DNA of 52,700 nucleotides. Source: Kordiimonadaceae bacterium (GTDB lineage: Bacteria > Pseudomonadota > Alphaproteobacteria > Sphingomonadales > Emcibacteraceae). A model generated the notes under the pieces. The model had not been told where the DNA came from. It did no database searches and was given only the letters and a program-made list of their open reading frames with translations. Made by a program: the position numbers and the translations under genes. Below, piece by piece: positions 20,403 to 27,726 of the stretch. Each line of letters starts with the position of its first letter. Within the stretch, counting starts at the first letter, position 1. The stretch covers positions 1 to 52,700 of the forward strand of contig JABJKT010000061.1 in the NCBI GenBank assembly GCA_018660225.1, written 5' to 3'.

Positions 20403-21482
20403 TTAAAGGGGCGACCATGTTTGGGCGGGAGCATCTGAGTTTTCCTCTTCAAGCTCAATCACGACTTTCTCTTTTGTTGTTTTCTCATTAATGCGCACTT
20501 TATCAACATTTTCAAGAAGAGCGCGTAGCATTTCCTTTACACCGCTACCGGTTACACCGGAGATCGGCATAATTGGCGACGTCGTTACTTTTTCAAGTTC
20601 TTCACTGAGCATTTTAATCAGCTCATCATCAAGCGCGTCAACTTTATTTAAGGCGATGATTTCCTGCTTGTCAGAAAGTCCTTCGCCATATTCTTTAAGT
20701 TCATGACGAATGGTTTTATAGGCATCAACAACGTCTTCACCTGTACCATCAATAACATGCAGAATTGTCGCACATCTTTCAATATGACCAAGGAAACGGT
20801 CCCCAAGGCCAAGACCTTCATGTGCGCCTTCAATAAGTCCAGGAATGTCGGCAATGACAAATTCCTTATTATCCACGTAAACAACGCCAAGCTGCGGTTT
20901 TAATGTGGTAAAGGGATAATCGGCAATTTTCGGTTTTGCGCGACTTGCCGCAGAAAGAAAAGTTGATTTTCCTGCGTTAGGGAGCCCAACAAGCCCGGTG
21001 TCCGCCATCAATTTCAGTTGCATCCAAACCCACATTTCTTCGGCGGCACCGCCTTGGGTAGTTTGGCGCGGAGCTTGATTGATGGATGTTTTAAAGCTGG
21101 TGTTACCACGCCCGCCTTTGCCGCCTTCAAGCATCAGAACTGTTTGCCCTGCTTCGGTAAGGTCCGCAAGAAGCGCATCGTTATTTTCATCAAAAATCTG
21201 GGTGCCAATTGGAACCGGCATAATAATGTCAGAACCCTTGGCTCCGGCACGGTTTTGGCCCATGCCATGCATTCCTCTTGGTGCTTTGAAATGCTGCTGA
21301 TAACGATAATCAATTAGAGTATTAAGTCCTTCAACGGCCTCGATGATGATATGGCCGCCACGACCTCCATTACCGCCATCCGGGCCACCGAACTCAACGC
21401 ATTTTTCACGGCGAAAGCTCAGGCAGCCTACGCCGCCCGCACCGGATTTAATATATGTTTTGCATTGATCAAGAAACTTCAT
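20403..21482 (-). CDS. obgE: Obg family GTPase involved in ribosome assembly
   Basis: A 359-residue CgtA/ObgE protein that acts in late 50S assembly and stress signalling. The glycine-rich Obg domain is at about 1-158 ('GGVGCLSFRREKCVEFGGPDGGNGGRGG' in pieces). The G domain follows: G1 'GLPNAGKST', G3 'DIPGLIEGA', G4 'NKVD', G5-like 'PISG'. The C-terminal acidic tail is short. It is the first gene of the long - strand operon and lies downstream of the rpmA terminator, so its promoter should be in 21483-21545, where a TATAGT hexamer is present on the - strand. Confidence 0.96.
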   Translation of the reverse strand: MKFLDQCKTYIKSGAGGVGCLSFRREKCVEFGGPDGGNGGRGGHIIIEAVEGLNTLIDYRYQQHFKAPRGMHGMGQNRAGAKGSDIIMPVPIGTQIFDENNDALLADLTEAGQTVLMLEGGKGGRGNTSFKTSINQAPRQTTQGGAAEEMWVWMQLKLMADTGLVGLPNAGKSTFLSAASRAKPKIADYPFTTLKPQLGVVYVDNKEFVIADIPGLIEGAHEGLGLGDRFLGHIERCATILHVIDGTGEDVVDAYKTIRHELKEYGEGLSDKQEIIALNKVDALDDELIKMLSEELEKVTTSPIMPISGVTGSGVKEMLRALLENVDKVRINEKTTKEKVVIELEEENSDAPAQTWSPL

Positions 21483-21546
21483 GATGCATTCTAATCTTTT
21501 TTTGTTAACGTTGTTGACTATAGTTTAATACATTATTTTTGAACGT

Positions 21547-21580
21547 AAAAAAAGGAGAGTGATAGATCAATCTCCTTTTT
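21547..21580 (-). terminator. Rho-independent terminator after rplU-rpmA
   Basis: Read on the - strand, AAAAAGGAGA (21580-21571) and TCTCCTTTTT (21558-21549) form a perfect 10 base-pair stem with a 12-base loop, followed directly by further T residues, to seven in a row. It separates the ribosomal-protein unit from obgE. Confidence 0.88.
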
Positions 21581-21609
21581 CAAATCTCTTATGGCGTTAA
21601 ATTTTATTC

Positions 21610-21867
21610 TTAGGCGTCGTTTTCGACGGTAACAAAGTTACGCTTCAGTCTGCCTTTGTAAAATTTAATTTTGCCTTCCGTAAGAGCGAAAAGTGTATGA
21701 TCTTTACCCATTCCCACATTGTCTCCCGGGTAAAACTTTGTGCCACGTTGGCGAACAATGATGTTTCCTGGGATAACGGCTTCACCGCCATATTTTTTAA
21801 CACCAAGGCGGCGACCTGCTGAATCGCGACCGTTCCGTGAACTACCACCAGCTTTCTTATGTGCCAT
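21610..21867 (-). CDS. rpmA: 50S ribosomal protein L27
   Basis: An 85-residue bL27, whose N-terminus reaches towards the peptidyl-transferase centre. It opens directly with the mature sequence '[23 protein letters not shown]' (in pieces), so no cleaved N-terminal extension of the Firmicutes type is present, and it has the family core '[18 protein letters not shown]' and '[12 protein letters not shown]'. It follows rplU by two bases. Confidence 0.97.
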   Translation of the reverse strand: MAHKKAGGSSRNGRDSAGRRLGVKKYGGEAVIPGNIIVRQRGTKFYPGDNVGMGKDHTLFALTEGKIKFYKGRLKRNFVTVENDA

Positions 21868-21869
21868 TC

Positions 21870-22367
21870 TTATTTCTCCTTAGTTTTAGTTGCGGTTTTC
21901 TTGGCGGCTGGCTTTTTGGCCGCTGCCTTCTTTGGAGCCGCTTTTTTTGCAGGTGCTTTTTTCTCAGCGGCTTTCTTAGGAGCTGCTTTCTTTGCTTCTG
22001 CTTTTGGCTCTTCCGTTTTTACGGTTGCTTTCTTAGGTGCAGCTTTTTTCGCAGCAGCTTTACCGATCTCGGTAATTCTTAGGACAGTTTGTTCCTGCCT
22101 ATGCCCTGCTTTACGGCGATAATTCTGACGACGTTTTTTCTTGAAAACGATAATTTTGGCCGCACGGGCCTGTTCAAGAATTTCGGCGGTTACAGATGTA
22201 CCTGATATCGTTGGAGTACCAACTTTTACGCCTTTGTCGTCGCCGACCATAAGTATGTTATCTAGTGAAACCTTGTCGCCAGCGGCGCCGTCTAGTTTCT
22301 CTACTTTAATTACGTCGCCAACTGCAACTTTATATTGCTTGGCGCCAGTTTTGATGACTGCAAACAT
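21870..22367 (-). CDS. rplU: 50S ribosomal protein L21 with a lysine/alanine-rich C-terminal tail
   Basis: A 165-residue bL21. Residues 1 to about 104 are the normal protein ('[14 protein letters not shown]', 'VEKL', '[21 protein letters not shown]'). The last 60 or so residues are an added tail of Lys-Lys-Ala-Ala-Pro and Ala-Lys-Lys units resembling histone H1 or AlgP repeats. The usual L21 length is about 103. Tails of this kind are known on L21 in some alphaproteobacteria, though their role is unclear. The gene has its own strong promoter and a structured leader upstream. Confidence 0.96.
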   Translation of the reverse strand: MFAVIKTGAKQYKVAVGDVIKVEKLDGAAGDKVSLDNILMVGDDKGVKVGTPTISGTSVTAEILEQARAAKIIVFKKKRRQNYRRKAGHRQEQTVLRITEIGKAAAKKAAPKKATVKTEEPKAEAKKAAPKKAAEKKAPAKKAAPKKAAAKKPAAKKTATKTKEK

Positions 22368-22490
22368 AATTTGTTCCTATTTTATCTTCTGGTCATAGCC
22401 GGTAACGAACAATGGTTCATATTTTGAGACCGGTTTATGACGAATGTCATCTTTAAATATGAGAATCTAGTCCCACTATTAAAAGTGGGC
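22368..22490 (-). promoter_or_regulatory. Structured 5' leader of rplU-rpmA, possible autoregulatory switch
   Basis: The leader carries short complementary blocks. In - strand RNA order: AUGAC (22450-22446) can pair with GUCAU (22441-22437) as a 5 base-pair hairpin with a four-base loop. The same GUCAU, with CCGGU (22433-22429), can instead pair with ACCGG (22403-22399) and AUGAC (22396-22392), enclosing a small hairpin GAAC/GUUC (22418-22407). These two folds exclude each other. A further stem CCCACT/AGTGGG (22489-22472) lies at the expected transcription start and may be only partly in the RNA. Ribosomal-protein leaders are often autoregulatory. This one is inferred from sequence only. Confidence 0.45.
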
Positions 22491-22492
22491 GA

Positions 22493-22520
22493 AATATAGC
22501 GCGCAAACCGCTAGTGTCAA
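22493..22520 (-). promoter_or_regulatory. Sigma-70 promoter of rplU-rpmA
   Basis: On the - strand, a consensus -35 TTGACA (22520-22515) is followed after 16 bases by TATATT (22498-22493), predicting a start near 22486, about 118 bases ahead of the rplU ATG. It is the best promoter match seen in the window and fits a highly expressed ribosomal-protein unit. Confidence 0.8.
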
Positions 22521-22537
22521 GGGATTTCGTGATTAAT

Positions 22538-23296
22538 TTATGCGCCGGATGCGATTAATTCAAGTTGGCGATTATCGAGTATCTTCACATTCGGGTTTTC
22601 ATCAAGAGAAATAACATTGTCTTTAACCAATATGGTGAATTGCCGACTGACAGTTTCAATGGTGAGGCCAAGGTAATCTGCAATATCAGAACGTGACATG
22701 GGCAGGAAAATCTGATCCTCTGGAATGTTACTGCTTTGTAAGGATTTGTTGTTCATTGACAGTAAAAACGTGCCGAGTTTTTCTTTGGCTTTTTTTCTGC
22801 CGAGAAGTAACATCTGTTCTGATGCTGCATGAAGCTCTGTTTGGGTTATATCAATTATTTTTTGCCCAAGAGCAGGGATGTCATTAAATTTTTCAAGTAT
22901 ATTTTCACGTGACATCTTGCATAAATCTACATCTGTAATCGCTTCAGCCGTATAACTATAGCCATCAGCACAGCTCAATCCAAAGAAGTCACCAGCAAAC
23001 AGGAAGCCAATTATTTGCCTTCTGCCGTCGGGGAGCATTTTAGAAATTCGTACGCATCCTTCGCGAATATTATATAGATAGTCGGCTTTTTCGCCTTCTT
23101 CGCATATATATTGTTTTGAAGTTTTAGAGAGCTTTTGGGATATTTCAGATAATTGGTGAATTTCGTTATCTTTTAAGGCACTGCACATTGATACATGGCG
23201 AGAAATACAGTCATCGCAAGAAGGCACGCATACTTCAAGCAGTATATCGTCATTTACACCGTTTGGCACACGTAATATTTTATCTAATGCAGCCAT
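22538..23296 (-). CDS. Crp/Fnr family transcription factor, FNR (FnrL/AadR-like) type
   Basis: A 252-residue regulator with an N-terminal Cys cluster, a cyclic-nucleotide-type beta-roll (about 55-150), a dimer helix and a C-terminal winged helix. The cysteines fit an oxygen-sensing [4Fe-4S] FNR: Cys27-X2-Cys30-X7-Cys38 (the spacing of alphaproteobacterial FnrL/AadR types) plus a central Cys109 in 'FFGLSCADGY'. The DNA-binding helix 'SRSDIADYLGLTIETVSRQF' (201-220) has the Glu-x-x-Ser-Arg pattern that reads TTGAT-N4-ATCAA. An FNR-like palindrome of that type lies upstream of feoAB in this window. The gene is monocistronic by context, with CAGGG ahead of the ATG. No obvious terminator separates it from the rplU promoter. 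Confidence 0.9.
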   Translation of the reverse strand: MAALDKILRVPNGVNDDILLEVCVPSCDDCISRHVSMCSALKDNEIHQLSEISQKLSKTSKQYICEEGEKADYLYNIREGCVRISKMLPDGRRQIIGFLFAGDFFGLSCADGYSYTAEAITDVDLCKMSRENILEKFNDIPALGQKIIDITQTELHAASEQMLLLGRKKAKEKLGTFLLSMNNKSLQSSNIPEDQIFLPMSRSDIADYLGLTIETVSRQFTILVKDNVISLDENPNVKILDNRQLELIASGA

Positions 23297-23421
23297 ACTT
23301 AACCCTGATTTTTTTATATCATAAAACTTTATGTGTTAAATTTATGTTAAAACGCTGATTACGCCATGAAATATATATTTTTTGGTGAACTTAAGAGTAT
23401 TCTTAATTATAAAAAATTTAT

Positions 23422-23449
23422 TAGCAACAATCAAAACAAATTGTTGCTA
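23422..23449 (-). terminator. Rho-independent terminator after the TonB-dependent receptor gene
   Basis: TAGCAACAAT (23422-23431) and ATTGTTGCTA (23440-23449) form a perfect 10 base-pair stem with an eight-base loop. On the - strand it is followed by ATAAATTTTTTATAA. It begins three bases past the receptor's stop codon. Confidence 0.8.
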
Positions 23450-23451
23450 TG

Positions 23452-25512
23452 TTAAAATCCATAATCCAGGGAAAGTTTAAAATTCCTTCCGGGCATAGGG
23501 ACGAGATCTTTTAAAAACGAAGTATGTTGCCGGCGTTCTGTGTTGGTAATATTCAATGCTTGTAGCCTAACATCCAGATCACTGCCAAAGCCTAGTGGTC
23601 GCCAGGTAAGTGACAAATCGAACGATGTATAATCATCTGTTGGCAATATACCAGCGGCAGTTTTTGTTTTACTGCCAACAAAGCGGACTTTGCCGGATAT
23701 ATTAAAAGGATCACTTTGATATTCAAGCTTTAGAGTGGCGCTTGTTGCCGGAATTCGCGGAATGATTGCCCCATCGGTAAAGCGTGCATGGGTAAAATCA
23801 CCAGAAGCACCAAGAAGGATTGAATAGTTTTCCTGTTCAGTAATGGTATAATCTATTTCCAGTTCAGCACCATAAAATTTGGCATCTTTTGCTCTAAACT
23901 CAAGAAGGCTCAGGCCTTCCATTTCCAATCCGGTCTCATGTTCATAAATAAAATCCTGATACCAGGTATGATATAAATTAAAACTTCCACTGAACGGGCC
24001 TTGGTCTCTTTTTAAGGTAAGTTCGGCACTAAGGGCTTTTTCAGTTCCAAGATTTAAGTTGCCCCTTTCATAAGCATTGGTGGCCAGATGGGGACCATTT
24101 GAAAATAATTCTTCCGGCGTAGGGCTTCGTTCTGAACGACTTACACTAATGCCGACTAGATCTGTTTCATCAATATGGATCGCCGCACCACCTGAAAAGC
24201 TGAAATTATGAAAGGATTTTTCCATATTATGCACTGTGCTTATTGTGTTCTGGTGATCATACCTTGCACCAAATTCAAAAGTAACTGGCTCAACTTCAAT
24301 TTCTTCTACAGCAAAAATGCCCCATTGAAAGGTATCATTTGGTGGAACAAAGGCTTCTTCGCCTATTGCGGAAAACTCACGGTCACGCAATTGAATGCCC
24401 ATTGATCCGTGAACATCACCGATCATTTTCTGGATCAACTCAAAACGCCCTTCCCAGCCTTTATTATTAAAGCTGGTTCCCTGTTCAGCACCTTCAAGTT
24501 CAATATGTTTATAATCAGCGTAGCCAAAGCGAAGGCGAGCTTCTTCAAAAACAAGAAAGTTCTGATAAAGATTGCCTTTTAAATCGAACCGCTTTTGATC
24601 CAGGTTTATTCTTACGGCTTCTTCTGCGCCTTCCACTTCTTCTTCACCATGGGCACCGTGTCCCGGCACGCCGTAGTCACTGTCATTTATATTAAAAGAT
24701 ACGCCAAAGTTGGCATTTTCACCGATCCAGCCAGCACCAAAGGTACCGCCCTTGTTATCTACGTCAGAATTTTCAACGCTGCCGAACTGTTCTTCATGTT
24801 CGCCCTCTTCTTCCAAGGCTCTTAATGCCGCGCTTTCAGAAAATCCGGGAATGCTATAATTTCCCGTTCTTCTATAGTATCCATCAACATGCAAAACGAC
24901 ATTTTCACTAAGCGCAACGTTTACCGCGCCGCCACCTGAGCGGTCATTGCTGACCGTATCAATGGAAAGCCGTGTTTTACCGGTAGCGCCCATGTCGGGA
25001 ACAATTATTGGGATGCGATTATCAATAATATTGACGACACCACCAACAGCATTGCTGCCGTATAAAAGTGTACTTGCTCCGCGCATTATTTCAATTCTTT
25101 CAGCGGTGAGCGGATCACCAGCTACCGCATGATCAGGACTTGTACTGGCCGCATCGATACTGCCGATACCGTTTATCAGTACGCGAATACGGTCACCACC
25201 CAAGCCGCGAATGATCGGACGGCTGGCACCGGGGCCAAAAAATGTCGATGATACACCTGGCAAGCCTGAAAGGGTTTCCCCAATAGAACCGGCAATGCTT
25301 TCATCAAGTTCATCACCCGATAAAATATTGCTTCCCTGCAGGACGTCAAAGCGACTTTTTTGATGAGGGGATGCGGTGGCAAAAACCACATCAATATCAT
25401 GACCGTGATCATGAATTTCCGGCGGCTCTGCTTCTTGTGCAGACGCATTAATGCTTACTCCCGATATCATCGAAAGCAGAACCAGACTTGACCCAGACAT
25501 TAGTTTATTCAT
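23452..25512 (-). CDS. TonB-dependent outer-membrane receptor, ZnuD-like (probable zinc uptake)
   Basis: About 686 residues: a signal peptide ('MSGSSLVLLSMISGVSINASAQ'-like, cleaved near 28-30), a plug domain with 'GETLSGLPGVSSTFFGPGAS', 'IRGLGGDRIRVLINGIGS' and 'ERIEIMRGASTLLYGSNAVGGVVNI', and a beta-barrel ending in the aromatic residue of 'KLSLDYGF'. The mature N-terminus (IHDHGHD) and the loops 'GVPGHGAHGEEE' and 'EEEGEHEEQ' are rich in His and acidic residues, as in ZnuD zinc receptors. A Zur-type palindrome just upstream supports zinc. Nickel, copper or another metal complex are alternatives. The ATG at 25512 opens a proper signal peptide. An upstream TTG at 25539 is less likely. Confidence 0.88.
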   Translation of the reverse strand: MNKLMSGSSLVLLSMISGVSINASAQEAEPPEIHDHGHDIDVVFATASPHQKSRFDVLQGSNILSGDELDESIAGSIGETLSGLPGVSSTFFGPGASRPIIRGLGGDRIRVLINGIGSIDAASTSPDHAVAGDPLTAERIEIMRGASTLLYGSNAVGGVVNIIDNRIPIIVPDMGATGKTRLSIDTVSNDRSGGGAVNVALSENVVLHVDGYYRRTGNYSIPGFSESAALRALEEEGEHEEQFGSVENSDVDNKGGTFGAGWIGENANFGVSFNINDSDYGVPGHGAHGEEEVEGAEEAVRINLDQKRFDLKGNLYQNFLVFEEARLRFGYADYKHIELEGAEQGTSFNNKGWEGRFELIQKMIGDVHGSMGIQLRDREFSAIGEEAFVPPNDTFQWGIFAVEEIEVEPVTFEFGARYDHQNTISTVHNMEKSFHNFSFSGGAAIHIDETDLVGISVSRSERSPTPEELFSNGPHLATNAYERGNLNLGTEKALSAELTLKRDQGPFSGSFNLYHTWYQDFIYEHETGLEMEGLSLLEFRAKDAKFYGAELEIDYTITEQENYSILLGASGDFTHARFTDGAIIPRIPATSATLKLEYQSDPFNISGKVRFVGSKTKTAAGILPTDDYTSFDLSLTWRPLGFGSDLDVRLQALNITNTERRQHTSFLKDLVPMPGRNFKLSLDYGF

Positions 25513-25549
25513 AATTTTTTTCTTGTTATTATTAAACAATACTAGTCTA

Positions 25550-25564
25550 TGTTACAATATAACA
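25550..25564 (-). promoter_or_regulatory. Zur-like operator upstream of the TonB-dependent receptor
   Basis: TGTTACAATATAACA at 25550-25564 matches the proteobacterial Zur consensus TGTTATANTATAACA at all but one position, with T residues continuing at 25565-25567 as in the longer consensus. It lies 37 bases ahead of the receptor ATG and directly beside the TlpA gene's stop codon. Zinc-bound Zur would repress the receptor when zinc is plentiful. Confidence 0.7.
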
Positions 25565-25565
25565 T

Positions 25566-26153
25566 TTAAGTCAAGTCTTTTCGTCTAAGGATAATGTAAT
25601 TTATTAATGCTTTTGCATCGCCCGAATTCCATTCGGCTGGGCCGATTAATTTTCCTATTTCAAAACCTTCTGCGTTAATAATAAAGCTGGTCGGAAGGGC
25701 ATTTGCTTTTAAAGTTCGGGCTACATTCCTATTGGTATCGATATAGGTCTTTAAATTAGTGATATTATTGTCTTTTAAAAACTGTAGAGAGCTTTCAATG
25801 CCATCGAGATTTTCGGATATTAGAACAACTTCAAAATTTTCACCGCCGAGGGACTTTTGTAATTCATTCAGATCAGGCATTTCTTTTATGCACGGCGCGC
25901 ACCAAGTGGCCCAAAAATTAACAAGTACTACCTTGCCTTTAAAGTCAGAAAAGGAAATTTCAGTACCGTCCTGATCGTGAAATATCGCAGTCGTTGCAGG
26001 GGTCTGCTGGTCATGAAAAGAAAATCTTTTCATAGCCCCTGCGGTAAGGCCTTGCGGTATATCGTTATTTGGCGTATTCCCTAGGTTATAGATAGAAAAA
26101 ACACCAATGCACAGGGCAATGAAGGATAGGATATAAATTGATATATTTTTCAT
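25566..26153 (-). CDS. TlpA/ResA-type membrane-anchored thioredoxin
   Basis: About 195 residues: an N-terminal membrane anchor (about 4-24), then a periplasmic thioredoxin fold with the redox motif WCAPC (Cys85, Cys88), 'GKVVLVNFWATWC' before it and the cis-proline loop 'ALPTSFIIN'. TlpA/ResA proteins keep periplasmic cysteines reduced, for example in cytochrome maturation. The ATG at 26153 is favoured because GAGGG lies just upstream. An in-frame ATG at 26168 would add five residues. It is divergent from argH, and a tlpA-argH-lysA arrangement is common in alphaproteobacteria. The ZnuD-like gene follows but seems to have its own operator. Confidence 0.9.
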   Translation of the reverse strand: MKNISIYILSFIALCIGVFSIYNLGNTPNNDIPQGLTAGAMKRFSFHDQQTPATTAIFHDQDGTEISFSDFKGKVVLVNFWATWCAPCIKEMPDLNELQKSLGGENFEVVLISENLDGIESSLQFLKDNNITNLKTYIDTNRNVARTLKANALPTSFIINAEGFEIGKLIGPAEWNSGDAKALINYIILRRKDLT

Positions 26154-26188
26154 TTTTCCCTCTAGCATAAGAATTAAAGAATTGAATT

Positions 26189-27592
26189 ATGACTGATAAT
26201 AAACAAAAAGCAAAAGCAAATACCCTTTGGGGTGGTCGTTTTGAAGGCGGTGTATCCGATATAATGGAAAAGATCAACGCTTCAATTGATTTTGATAAGA
26301 TCTTATACAGGCAAGATATTGAAGGATCAATTGAACATTGTAAAATGTTGGCCTCAAAGGCGATTATTTCAGGCGAGGACGCAAAAGCCATTCAGGACGG
26401 ACTGAGGCAGATTGAAGCTGAAATTGAAGCGGGGGATTTTAATTTTTCAGCGGCCCTAGAAGATATTCACATGAATATTGAAGCGCGGCTGACAGAAATT
26501 ATCGGCGCCACTGCGGGTAGGCTCCATACAGCAAGGTCAAGAAATGATCAGGTGGCAACGGACTTTAAATTATGGGTGCGTGACGCCTGTGATCAGGCCG
26601 ATGAAGCGCTAAAGGCGCTGCAAATTGCTCTTATCGAAAAAGCAGAACAACATGCGGATACTATTATACCCGGCTTTACCCACCTTCAAAGTGCGCAGCC
26701 GGTTACATTTGGTCATCATATGCTGGCTTATTTTGAAATGTTTAGCCGTGACCGGGCAAGGTTTGCAGATGCACGAAAAAGACTGAATGAATGCCCGCTC
26801 GGGGCGGCGGCACTGGCCGGTACGTCATTTCCCATAGACCGTCACCAAACGGCAGAGGCGCTCGGTTTTGATCGCCCTACGGCCAATTCCATGGATAGTG
26901 TATCGGACCGCGATTTTGCACTTGAATTTATGGCGGCGGCGTCAATTAGCGCGGTTCATGTTTCACGGCTGGCAGAAGAAATGGTTACCTGGTCATGCGC
27001 ACAATTTAAATTTATTGAAATGTCCGATAGCTTCACCACCGGATCATCGATAATGCCGCAAAAGCGAAATCCTGATGCGGCAGAACTTTGCCGCGGCAAA
27101 GCCGGCCGTATCATTGGCTCTTTAAACAGCCTACTGATCACTATGAAGGGGCTGGCACTAACATTTTCAAAAGATATGCAGGAAGATAAAGAAGCAACTT
27201 TTGATGCGGTGGATACATATTCACTTATCATCGCTGCCATGACAGGCATGGTCGAAGACATGACCGTGAATAAAGATAAAATGCTTGAAGCCACTGAAGT
27301 AGGTTTTATCACAGCGACCGATCTTGCGGACTGGGTGGTTCGTGTGATTGGGCTTCCCTTTAGGAATGCTCACCATATAACCGGCTCACTCGTTTCACTG
27401 GCTGAAAAAAAAGGCTGTGATCTGGATGGTCTGACTTTAGCGGAAATGCAAACAATTGAACCGCTAATTACGAAAGATATATTTAGCGTGCTAAGTGTTG
27501 AAAATTCGGTTGCCAGCAGGGTAAGCTACGGCGGAACCGCCCCGTCTGAAGTTATGAAACAGGCGGCGCTTGCTAAAGAAAGAATTGGATAA
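26189..27592 (+). CDS. argH: Argininosuccinate lyase
   Basis: A 467-residue member of the fumarase/aspartase superfamily that splits argininosuccinate into arginine and fumarate. Visible: '[20 protein letters not shown]' at the start, '[12 protein letters not shown]', '[16 protein letters not shown]', 'TFGHHMLAY', and the superfamily signature '[12 protein letters not shown]'. The length is standard. Its TAA overlaps the ATG of the small lipoprotein gene that follows (TAATG). Confidence 0.97.
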   Translation: MTDNKQKAKANTLWGGRFEGGVSDIMEKINASIDFDKILYRQDIEGSIEHCKMLASKAIISGEDAKAIQDGLRQIEAEIEAGDFNFSAALEDIHMNIEARLTEIIGATAGRLHTARSRNDQVATDFKLWVRDACDQADEALKALQIALIEKAEQHADTIIPGFTHLQSAQPVTFGHHMLAYFEMFSRDRARFADARKRLNECPLGAAALAGTSFPIDRHQTAEALGFDRPTANSMDSVSDRDFALEFMAAASISAVHVSRLAEEMVTWSCAQFKFIEMSDSFTTGSSIMPQKRNPDAAELCRGKAGRIIGSLNSLLITMKGLALTFSKDMQEDKEATFDAVDTYSLIIAAMTGMVEDMTVNKDKMLEATEVGFITATDLADWVVRVIGLPFRNAHHITGSLVSLAEKKGCDLDGLTLAEMQTIEPLITKDIFSVLSVENSVASRVSYGGTAPSEVMKQAALAKERIG

Positions 27593-27711
27593 TGATGAAG
27601 CTAATTTTTAATATCCTGATGGTCAGCTTATTTTGTTTCGGGATAAATTCCTGTGGTAAGCGAGGTGATTTATTGCCACCGGAAGGCTATCAAGCCCCTA
27701 ATGAAAATTAA
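27592..27711 (+). CDS. lptM: Small LptM/YifL-type lipoprotein
   Basis: A 39-codon gene too short for most gene finders. The peptide starts '[18 protein letters not shown]', has a lipobox-like 'INSC' with the lipidated Cys at 21, and continues 'GKRGDLLPPEGY', matching the family pattern C-G-x-K/R-G-x-L-x-x-P. LptM stabilises the LptD-LptE LPS translocon during oxidative maturation in E. coli. Its place between argH and lysA, coupled to argH by a TAATG overlap and 15 bases ahead of lysA, is the classic location of this family in alphaproteobacteria. A second ATG at 27595 could be the start. Confidence 0.85.
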   Translation: MMKLIFNILMVSLFCFGINSCGKRGDLLPPEGYQAPNEN

Positions 27712-27726
27712 CAGCACGGAACTATC

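Noticed and set aside
22472-22489. CCCACT/AGTGGG hairpin as a terminator of the FNR-type gene
   Set aside because: It lacks a T-run and sits downstream of the rplU -10 element, so it belongs to the rplU start region.
23336-23350. TTAA-N7-TTAA resembling a CtrA site upstream of the FNR-type gene
   Set aside because: The final C of the consensus is absent and the surrounding DNA is so AT-rich that a chance match is likely.
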